Shown here: positions 1 to 5,424 of the stretch, one piece after another
How the letters are laid out: every line of letters begins with the position of its first letter
Numbering within the stretch: position 1 is the first letter of the stretch
NCBI GenBank assembly: GCA_964510525.1
Contig: CAZECE010000159.1
Location: forward strand, 1 to 22,650
Length of the DNA stretch: 22,650 nucleotides
Source: CAZECE01 sp964510525
GTDB taxonomy: Bacteria; Pseudomonadota; Gammaproteobacteria; Pseudomonadales; JANQJO01
Reading direction: 5' to 3'
Translations under genes and position numbers: made by a program
The notes under the pieces: model-generated
Databases searched by the model: none
What the model saw: the letters and a program-made list of their open reading frames with translations, nothing else
What the model was told of the DNA's origin: nothing

Positions 1-503
1 GCCAGAAGCTGGACTGTTGAACCATAGTCAAGAGACCAGTTGGTTTCTGTCATGCCTGCGGCTTCTGGCATCAGCGTAACGGCCTCTGACCATTGATTGG
101 GATCACCAAATTGCTTGTTTCTTTGTGTGATATTGTCTTGGCAAAACTGAGTAAACGAGGCGCCGTCAATCTGTGTTGGTTCGCCTGTACATTCTGAATT
201 AAAGAAAAAGCTTTCCGTGGCGCCAACGGCAGGGTAATCGACTGCAATGCAGTTTTGGTCATTCAATTGATACAGCTGGGGTTTTTCCATATCGTTTGTG
301 AGCGCAGATTCGATGAGGTCGCATTCGAGGTTAGCTGTTTCAGTGATGTCATTTAAGTTGTTGGCTATTTCTTGTGATGAAGCAGTAACGTCGCCATCTT
401 CGTCTTCATCAATGCACCCTTGTAGGCAAAGAGAAAAAAGAGCGACTGTGACTAACAGTAATTTGGAGTTACGAGGTTTATTTTCGGTTGGATTATTCAT
501 CAT
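1..503 (-). CDS. Putative outer-envelope lipoprotein, 3' end outside the window
   Basis: I do not recognise a family. The reading frame is open from a tandem ATG-ATG (501-503 and 498-500) to the window edge, giving 167 codons without a stop. The N-terminus is a lipoprotein signal: a Lys/Arg-containing start, a hydrophobic run (LLLVTVALFSL) and a lipobox ending L-Q-G-C at about residue 31. A very acidic tether (IDEDEDGD) follows the Cys. The mature part is polar with several Cys (CDLIES, NCIAVD, ECTG, FCQD), which suggests disulfides in an exported domain. Lipidation at that Cys would depend on Lgt, LspA and Lnt, and Lnt is encoded in this window. The gene lies downstream of mucD on the same strand, but a strong terminator separates them, so it probably has its own promoter in 504-700. 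I saw no convincing -35/-10 pair there. Function unknown. Confidence 0.75.
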   Translation of the reverse strand, partial: MMNNPTENKPRNSKLLLVTVALFSLCLQGCIDEDEDGDVTASSQEIANNLNDITETANLECDLIESALTNDMEKPQLYQLNDQNCIAVDYPAVGATESFFFNSECTGEPTQIDGASFTQFCQDNITQRNKQFGDPNQWSEAVTLMPEAAGMTETNWSLDYGSTVQLL

Positions 504-689
504 CTTGCTCACATGTTAAAAGCCAAAAGCTGATGCAATCCTTGCAAACAATATAAAAACGTTGGTTCCTAACGTTTCTAGAGACGTCATCCTAATAGGG
601 TGGTTAAAAAGTGTCCATATGGTAAGTGGCTGATTTCACATTACTTTACAATTTGCTACCTCGTGTTTATAGAGTAATTATGAGATCGC

Positions 690-728
690 TGGAAAATAAT
701 AAGGGAGAAAGCATCCGTGCTTTCTCCC
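690..728 (-). terminator. Rho-independent terminator of the rpoE-rse-mucD operon
   Basis: A perfect 10-bp inverted repeat (GGGAGAAAGC at 703-712, GCTTTCTCCC at 719-728) encloses a 6-nt loop. Read on the minus strand, the stem is followed by the T-rich tract TTATTATTTT. It lies 36 bp beyond the mucD stop and ends the operon before the lipoprotein gene. Confidence 0.85.
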
Positions 729-763
729 TGAGTGGGACCCAATGGGGTTAAGAGGTGGGGTTG

Positions 764-2179
764 TTACTCGTTTATTTTTATTGCAACGAAGCGTGCTCGA
801 CCTCGTCGATGAATTTGCACTGGGATGACTTTGTTGGGCTCGAGTTCAGCAACCAGCGTTTTGAAGGTCCTGATTGAGGTGACTTTCTCGCCACCAATTA
901 ATGTGATGATGTCGCCCGAACGAATGTCGGCTTCTTTGGCAGGACCCGAGCCGACGTAGCTGACGGACACACCGTGTTTTAACTCCCAACGTTTCTTTTG
1001 TGAGTCTGTTAACGCTTCAACTTGAATGTTTAAGCGGTTCTGTGAGCTGCTTTGTTTGGAGGGGGTGGCCGCTGTTATATCGTTTTCGTCATGTGGCAGC
1101 TCACCAATGGTCACTTTGATGGTTTTGCGCTTGCCATTTCGCATGACGTGCAGTTTGGCGACATCGCCTGGTTTGCTGCGCCCAACGAGAGGCGGTAAAT
1201 CGGATGCCAAGTCCAGTGGTGCGTTGTTGTATTTTAAGATGACATCGCCCGGTTTGAGGTTGGAATCTTTTGCTGGGCTGTCTTGTAAAATTTCAGCGAC
1301 CAGCGCACCGGCTGGTTTTTCCAGTCCAAATGACTCAGCTAAATCACGATCGACCTCTTGGATGAGCACGCCTAGCCAGCCTCGGCTGACATGGCCATCT
1401 TCTTTCAGTTGCGCGACTACTTCAAGCGCCATATCAATCGGAATGGCAAACGACAGCCCCATGAACCCGCCAGTGCGACTGAAAATTTGGGCGTTTAGGC
1501 CTATCACTTCGCCATCCAAGTTAAAGAGCGGACCTCCAGAGTTGCCTGGATTGATGGCAACGTCCGTTTGAATAAAAGGGACATAGTTATCTTGCGGTAA
1601 GCTGCGGCCTTTGGCACTGACAATGCCTGCGGTGACCGTATTTTCAAACCCATAGGGGGAGCCTATGGCAACAACCCATTCGCCCACTTTTAAAGATTCC
1701 GATTGGCCCAGATTAACGGTTGGGAATTCGGAGCCTTTGATTTTAAGTAAAGCTAAGTCAGAGCGCTTGTCTTGGCCGATCAGGTCGGCTTTAAATTCTC
1801 GTCGGTCAGTCAATCGTACATAGATTTCATCGGCGTCTTGAATGACGTGCTGATTGGTGAGGATGTACCCGTCATTGGAAATAAAAAAACCAGACCCAAG
1901 CGACTGTTTCTCTTGGTTCTGCGGAGGCGTTGGGGTTTCGCCAAAAAAATAGCGAAAGATTTCAGGGATATCTTCTTGTTGTGGAGCTAAAAAAGGTTGT
2001 CCGCGCCAGTTTTTGGTTTTCTGAATGGTGCTGATGTTGACGACGGCGGGGCCGTGCTTTTCGACCAGCGACGTAAAGTCTGGCAGAGTGAATGCTTGGC
2101 TTAATGTGCTGAATGCCGTGAGAGTGGTAGCTAATAAGAATAAAAAAGTGCTGTGACCAAAAGCTCGTGCTGTTTTCAT
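764..2179 (-). CDS. mucD: Periplasmic serine endoprotease MucD (HtrA/DegQ family)
   Basis: This is a periplasmic protease and chaperone that degrades misfolded envelope proteins. In Pseudomonas, MucD limits AlgU activation. The 471-residue protein has a signal peptide (hydrophobic 11-25, probable cleavage near SQA-F at residue 29). Next is a trypsin-like domain with a complete catalytic triad: His111 in TNQHV, Asp141 in RSDLALL and Ser214 in GNSGGPL. Two PDZ domains follow, at roughly 255-350 and 375-465. Length and layout match the DegP/DegQ/MucD family. It is the last gene of the rpoE-rseA-rseB-rseC-mucD cluster, 63 bp after rseC. AGGAG lies 11 nt before the ATG, and a sigma-E-like promoter candidate sits just upstream. 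The operon position favours the name MucD over DegP or DegQ, which sequence alone does not settle. Confidence 0.95.
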   Translation of the reverse strand: MKTARAFGHSTFLFLLATTLTAFSTLSQAFTLPDFTSLVEKHGPAVVNISTIQKTKNWRGQPFLAPQQEDIPEIFRYFFGETPTPPQNQEKQSLGSGFFISNDGYILTNQHVIQDADEIYVRLTDRREFKADLIGQDKRSDLALLKIKGSEFPTVNLGQSESLKVGEWVVAIGSPYGFENTVTAGIVSAKGRSLPQDNYVPFIQTDVAINPGNSGGPLFNLDGEVIGLNAQIFSRTGGFMGLSFAIPIDMALEVVAQLKEDGHVSRGWLGVLIQEVDRDLAESFGLEKPAGALVAEILQDSPAKDSNLKPGDVILKYNNAPLDLASDLPPLVGRSKPGDVAKLHVMRNGKRKTIKVTIGELPHDENDITAATPSKQSSSQNRLNIQVEALTDSQKKRWELKHGVSVSYVGSGPAKEADIRSGDIITLIGGEKVTSIRTFKTLVAELEPNKVIPVQIHRRGRARFVAIKINE

Positions 2180-2215
2180 TGTGGTTGACTGCTCCTGTAT
2201 ATCTTCAGTGGTTAC

Positions 2216-2242
2216 ATCGACTGGTTGGGTAGAAGAAAGTTC
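2216..2242 (-). promoter_or_regulatory. Candidate sigma-E/AlgU-type promoter in front of mucD
   Basis: On the minus strand a perfect AlgU/RpoE -35 (GAACTT, 2237-2242) begins right after the rseC stop codon. It is followed 16 nt later by TCGAT (2216-2220), a partial match to the -10 consensus TCTGA. A start near 2208 would give mucD a leader of about 30 nt. Spacing and position are good; the -10 is weak. A separate mucD promoter has been described in Pseudomonas aeruginosa, but the assignment here is inference. Confidence 0.4.
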
Positions 2243-2758
2243 CTATTCGTTGAGCTGGATGGGCTGTTTTACGGTGACTTTAAAATCTTTGGCAAGGTAT
2301 TTGGCGTAAGCGCTTGTTGATGCGCGTTTTTTGAAGATTGCTGTTGTGATCAGTAATGCTAAAAGGCCAAAGGTGAAGGTGCTGATGTCGATTATCATGG
2401 GTGATTGAGTGAACGTGGACGCCAGGCTGTGTCCCAGGTAGCCGCAGGTGATAAGTACTAATATCAGTGCCAGTAAAGGAAATTGGTATTGGTAAGCATG
2501 AGTCAATACCGCCGGGTTGGGGCTGCATTGGAGTTGCCAATGTTGGCCTGGTTTTAGTGGCCTCTGAAAGGCATTAAACTCTTCGACGGGCAGACTGAGA
2601 GCATGCCGGTTGTTTTTGGTCGAGCGATGCAACGACAGTGAAGTGCTGTTGATGCAGTGTCCTAAGTGTTGGCACCCAGGGCATAAGCCTGAAGCAACGG
2701 GCTTTAAGGTGACGGTGTTGGCCTGTATGTCTGTTATTTTGAACTCGAATGTGGACAC
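2243..2758 (-). CDS. rseC: SoxR-reducing/sigma-E modulating membrane protein RseC (MucC)
   Basis: This is an inner-membrane protein of the RseC/MucC family, a minor modulator of sigma-E signalling. In E. coli, RseC is also a subunit of the Rsx-Rse complex that re-reduces SoxR. The 171-residue product has the expected N-terminal cytoplasmic domain with a Cys cluster (Cys26, Cys29, Cys35 in CPGC-x5-C). Two membrane helices follow (about 92-110 and 121-142), then a short basic tail. The start is GTG (MSTFEF) with no clear ribosome site, so translation may depend on upstream rseB, 41 bp away. Identification rests on the Cys motif, the helix pair and the position between rseB and mucD; residue-level identity to characterised members looks low. 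Confidence 0.88.
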   Translation of the reverse strand: MSTFEFKITDIQANTVTLKPVASGLCPGCQHLGHCINSTSLSLHRSTKNNRHALSLPVEEFNAFQRPLKPGQHWQLQCSPNPAVLTHAYQYQFPLLALILVLITCGYLGHSLASTFTQSPMIIDISTFTFGLLALLITTAIFKKRASTSAYAKYLAKDFKVTVKQPIQLNE

Positions 2759-2799
2759 AGTGAAACGTGAGGTAGCTGGGTTTAAGTGAGGCGAATGGG

Positions 2800-3828
2800 T
2801 TATTGGGAAACGTTGATAGATTCTATGATTTTATAACCGGTTTCAGGGGGAATATCCCCGACGAGGGTCGCGGTATAGGCTTTCTTTTTAGGCAATTGAT
2901 TGTTAGGTAATGGCTGGTTTGGTAATGGATGGTTAGGTAATTGGAATAGGCGGGTGGTGAATAGGGTGGCGCCATGCTGCGAGGTCGGAGGAATCGTGGC
3001 CTTTGCGGTAACGGGTTCAAAGAAAATAGAAAAAGAGGATAGGCCGTCTGTGTACATTTTCATGGCCATGGTTTCCAGCGCAGAGCGATTGTTAACAACG
3101 GGGTTGTCTGCGGCTTGGAATCCTTCTGGCAGCCAGGTAATTGTCCAGCGGATTTTTAACGCCTCGGTAGGGCCTTCGAGTTTGTGTTCCATAATGTGCT
3201 CAGGATTGACGTCTGGGTTGATGCTGAAGTCGCTTGCGGATACGTTTGCCATTAACGTCAGTGAGGTAAATTCAAAGCTTTCGAGAACGTTGCCTTGATC
3301 ATCCAGGGTTTGGGACTTCATCAGTAGCGAGGTTTCTGGGTCTAGCCAGAACTGGTAATGCAGCCGGTGACGATCTTTGGGTTGAGCATTGATTTGAATG
3401 GCGTTTAGCCCAGCAATGCGGTGGCCTTGGGTTTCTGAGATGTGGTATATCTGATCGAGTTGGCTTTGCACTTCTGCAATCCGGCGATGCAGCGGAGTGG
3501 GTTGATCTTTTTTATACAGCGAGGCGGCTTTTTTCCCTGGCAAAATGCAAGTGAGCTCATCGCCTTTGCGGATGATTTCGGCCATGGGGCCGTTCAGCTG
3601 GGTAATGCGCTCGTGTTCTACGTTGTCGATGTTGGCGTGTAGGTAGCGGATCGATCGCATCTCATTACCCACTCTGTGTACAAAGCGCCCTTCCATATTT
3701 TGATGCGTGAGTTGATGGTTCATCATTGACAGTCGTTCCGTCGGTGTCATGGCGGCCATTGCAGGTGTTGCTACCCAATGCAGTAGGGTGCTGAAGAGTA
3801 AGGTCAAGGCTGTTTGGATGATTGTCAT
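2800..3828 (-). CDS. rseB: Periplasmic sigma-E regulator RseB (MucB)
   Basis: RseB/MucB binds the periplasmic part of RseA/MucA and shields it from the site-1 protease. It also senses mislocalised lipoproteins or LPS. The 342-residue protein has a signal peptide (MTIIQTALTLLFSTLL..., probable cleavage after AMA near residue 25). An N-terminal LolA/LolB-like domain carries family-typical stretches (VHRVGNEMRSIRYLH, YHISETQGHRIAGLNA, DRHRLHYQFWLDPETSLLMKS). A smaller C-terminal domain ends in VGDIPPETGYKIIES. The gene begins 14 bp after rseA, so the two are probably coupled. A four-unit, 15-bp tandem array adds Pro/Asn/Leu-rich pentapeptides at residues about 295-313, between two strands of the C-terminal domain and just before the conserved VGDIPPET segment. 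The insertion probably extends a surface hairpin rather than breaking the fold. Confidence 0.93.
   Translation of the reverse strand: MTIIQTALTLLFSTLLHWVATPAMAAMTPTERLSMMNHQLTHQNMEGRFVHRVGNEMRSIRYLHANIDNVEHERITQLNGPMAEIIRKGDELTCILPGKKAASLYKKDQPTPLHRRIAEVQSQLDQIYHISETQGHRIAGLNAIQINAQPKDRHRLHYQFWLDPETSLLMKSQTLDDQGNVLESFEFTSLTLMANVSASDFSINPDVNPEHIMEHKLEGPTEALKIRWTITWLPEGFQAADNPVVNNRSALETMAMKMYTDGLSSFSIFFEPVTAKATIPPTSQHGATLFTTRLFQLPNHPLPNQPLPNNQLPKKKAYTATLVGDIPPETGYKIIESINVSQ
2888..2947. repeat. 15-bp tandem array inside rseB (4 units)
   Basis: The four consecutive + strand units are TTAGGCAATTGATTG, TTAGGTAATGGCTGG, TTTGGTAATGGATGG and TTAGGTAATTGGAAT. Each unit adds one pentapeptide; on the coding (minus) strand they read FQLPN-HPLPN-QPLPN-NQLPK. 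The frame is kept, and the array lies in a predicted loop of the C-terminal RseB domain. Confidence 0.85.
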
Positions 3829-3842
3829 GGCGTTTCAAATGC

Positions 3843-4622
3843 TCATGGTGAATGGTTGGCGGGGCGTATGTTGGCGTTATTGTCAGAATCGAGACTGCCA
3901 GAATCGAGGTCAACCACTCTCGCCAGGGTGACGCTGTGCGATGGCCCGATCATGGTGGCCGATCCGGTGTGCATCATGTAGTAGCGATTGAACTTGGCTC
4001 TGTCTTCCGCTGCCAGTTTGGCGAAGTCTTCTAATGATGGTCTGTTTTTAGATACAGGTGTTGAGTAGGTCACTGGAATCTGTTGCGACGCTGGTGGTGT
4101 GTTAGACACTGGTGTGTTAAATGGGCTTCTTTCAACAGAGGCGGTAATATTTGTTGTGCCCAGTGATGAGGGGGGCGTTTCACCATACCAATACGTAGAC
4201 GATATCATGGCGATAAACAAACAGGCCGCGGCAGCCAATGACGGGAGCCAGTGCTTTTTCCTGGGCGCTCGTCTAGGTGTTGATGGTGTAGGTGTTGATG
4301 ATGTGGCTGCTGTGTTTTGATGAAGGCGTTGAACGGATTCCGTAATGGGAGCGTCTGATTGAATGGCTTTGATGACTTTTTCTGAGAAGCACTGTTGTTG
4401 AGATAAAGATAACGAAGGCGTGGTGGCACCGGATTGGTGATGTAAGTGGTCACTAATGTATTGATATGAAAGCAGTTTTTTTGTTGTGTCAGCTTGGTTG
4501 GCGTTAACTTGTAATGACTCGAGCAGGGTGTGGGTCTCCGCCTTCGACAGTTCGCCATCGAGTAACGCGGACAGCTGTTCCGAGGTGTTGGGCTTGTTGT
4601 GTCTGTTGGTGTCGTTGTTCAT
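3843..4622 (-). CDS. rseA: Membrane anti-sigma factor RseA (MucA)
   Basis: RseA/MucA holds RpoE/AlgU at the inner membrane until regulated proteolysis releases it. The 259-residue protein starts with the typical anti-sigma domain (SEQLSALLDGELSKAE, residues 14-29, then helices to about 90). A polar linker of Ser/Thr/Pro follows. There is one transmembrane helix at about 125-145, flanked by RRAPRKK on the cytoplasmic side. A periplasmic tail of over 100 residues contains the LEDFAKLAAEDRAKFNRYYMMHTGS stretch, which resembles the RseB-binding part of MucA proteins. It is longer than P. aeruginosa MucA (194 aa). Part of the excess is two 15-bp repeat arrays, one in the linker and one just after the membrane helix. 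It lies 96 bp after rpoE and 14 bp before rseB. Confidence 0.92.
   Translation of the reverse strand: MNNDTNRHNKPNTSEQLSALLDGELSKAETHTLLESLQVNANQADTTKKLLSYQYISDHLHHQSGATTPSLSLSQQQCFSEKVIKAIQSDAPITESVQRLHQNTAATSSTPTPSTPRRAPRKKHWLPSLAAAACLFIAMISSTYWYGETPPSSLGTTNITASVERSPFNTPVSNTPPASQQIPVTYSTPVSKNRPSLEDFAKLAAEDRAKFNRYYMMHTGSATMIGPSHSVTLARVVDLDSGSLDSDNNANIRPANHSP
4096..4125. repeat. 15-bp tandem pair in rseA, periplasmic part
   Basis: Two adjacent + strand units, GGTGTGTTAGACACT and GGTGTGTTAAATGGG, are identical over the first nine bases. They code on the minus strand for the xxNTP pentapeptides PFNTP-VSNTP, shortly after the transmembrane helix of RseA. Two units only, so chance duplication is possible. 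Confidence 0.6.
4274..4303. repeat. 15-bp tandem pair in rseA, cytoplasmic linker
   Basis: Two nearly identical units, TAGGTGTTGATGGTG and TAGGTGTTGATGATG, differ at one base. They encode the Ser/Thr/Pro linker (SSTPT-PSTPR) just before the membrane helix of RseA. The frame is preserved. Confidence 0.75.
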
Positions 4623-4654
4623 TGCTTTTCTGATTATCTACCTAAGTGTCTCTT

Positions 4655-4699
4655 TATATCTTTAAATAGCGGTTCTTTAAATAGTTAGTCTTTAATTTA
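4655..4699. repeat. 15-bp tandem array in the non-coding rpoE-rseA gap (3 units)
   Basis: The + strand units are TATATCTTTAAATAG, CGGTTCTTTAAATAG and TTAGTCTTTAATTTA, sharing the core TCTTTAAWT. They fill half of the 96-bp gap between rpoE and rseA, where no reading frame forces a multiple of three. In the operon mRNA this would be an A/U-rich spacer ahead of rseA, and could affect its translation relative to rpoE. Confidence 0.65.
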
Positions 4700-4718
4700 A
4701 AAGGGTTATTCCATCCCT

Positions 4719-5336
4719 TCAATCCATCTCTTCAATGCGCTTACTGATGCTCTCTCGAGCTCTGAAAATTCTCGATCGAACGGTGCCAATCGGGCATTCC
4801 ATGATGTGACTGATGTCTTCATAGCTTAAGCCTTCCAATTCTCTGAGTAAGAAAGCGACTTTAAGTTCCTCAGGAAGTTCCGCAAGGCTTTGATCGATGA
4901 CTTTTTTGAGATCTTCTGCCATCAACTGGCGCTCAGGGGTGGCTTGTTCTTGAAGTTGTGGCCGGCCCATTTGGCTGGCTTCATCAAATTCTTCGTTGTG
5001 GCTGCTGGGCGTTCGATGCCTTGAGCTGAGATGGTTTTTGGCGGTGTTGATTCCAATTCGATACAGCCAGGTATAAAAGGCACTGTCTTGGCGGAAATTG
5101 GGCAGTGCTCTATAGGCTTTTATAAAGGTCTCTTGCGCGATGTCTTCTGCCGTTGCTGAGTCTTTGACCATTCTGTTAGCCAAAGATACAATGCGCGACT
5201 GGTACTTTTTTACCAGCAGATCAAAAGCTTGTAGATTGCCATTCAGCGTCGCTTCAATAAGAGCCAGGTCTGCTTCAGCGTCTGACATGGGTGCATCTGA
5301 CTTGGGTGCGTCTGACATGGGGGATGAGTGTCTCAT
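4719..5336 (-). CDS. rpoE: Extracytoplasmic-stress sigma factor RpoE (AlgU/AlgT)
   Basis: This group 4 (ECF) sigma factor directs RNA polymerase to envelope-stress promoters with a GAACTT-type -35. Region 2 is seen in AFDLLVKKYQ, TAEDIAQETFIKAYRALPNF and DSAFYTWLYRIGINTAKNHL. Region 4 is seen in LPEELKVAFLLRELEGLSYEDISHIM and the recognition helix CPIGTVRSRIFRARE. The longest frame starts at 5336 (205 aa). ATGs at 5318 and 5288 are also in frame, and the one at 5288 (189 aa) aligns residue for residue with the usual AlgU/RpoE N-terminus (AF at positions 21-22). No clear Shine-Dalgarno precedes any of the three. The extra N-terminal residues come from a 15-bp tandem array that copies the region around the 5288 start. 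The gene heads the rse-mucD operon and diverges from nadB. A weak AlgU-like match lies near 5350-5400, but I do not call it. Confidence 0.95.
   Translation of the reverse strand: MRHSSPMSDAPKSDAPMSDAEADLALIEATLNGNLQAFDLLVKKYQSRIVSLANRMVKDSATAEDIAQETFIKAYRALPNFRQDSAFYTWLYRIGINTAKNHLSSRHRTPSSHNEEFDEASQMGRPQLQEQATPERQLMAEDLKKVIDQSLAELPEELKVAFLLRELEGLSYEDISHIMECPIGTVRSRIFRARESISKRIEEMD
4842..4868 (-). promoter_or_regulatory. Possible internal sigma-E-type promoter inside rpoE
   Basis: On the minus strand, GAACTT (4863-4868) is followed after exactly 16 nt by TCAGA (4842-4846), four of five bases of the AlgU -10 TCTGA. Transcripts would start near 4835 and run into rseA. The match lies in conserved coding sequence (region 4 of RpoE), so chance is a real alternative. 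Confidence 0.3.
5278..5322. repeat. 15-bp tandem array over the rpoE start region (3 units)
   Basis: The + strand units are GCGTCTGACATGGGT, GCATCTGACTTGGGT and GCGTCTGACATGGGG. On the coding strand each unit reads CCC-(ATG/AAG)-TCA-GAY-GCN, so the array duplicates the likely native start codon. It gives alternative ATGs at 5318 and 5288, with an inactivated AAG copy between them. The encoded extension is M-SDAPK-SDAPM-SDAEA. Confidence 0.85.
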
Positions 5337-5424
5337 TACGATGCAAAGCGAGCAGTCTACTTTATCTTTGAAATCAATTAAATAGAGAGTGCTCCCCAGT
5401 CTTTTTTAAAGTGAGGAATTTGGC

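Noticed and set aside
1..69. GCCAGAAGC / GCTTCTGGC inverted repeat
   Set aside because: Arms 51 bp apart inside an open reading frame; probably coincidence, not a terminator or attachment site.
1026..1571. 181-aa open frame on the plus strand inside mucD
   Set aside because: Lies opposite conserved protease and PDZ sequence; the product has no recognisable features.
5337..5424. AlgU-like match (GAGCAC-N17-TCAAA) upstream of rpoE on the minus strand
   Set aside because: The -35 is too far from GAACTT and the spacer is at the limit. Autoregulation is expected from the family but not shown here.
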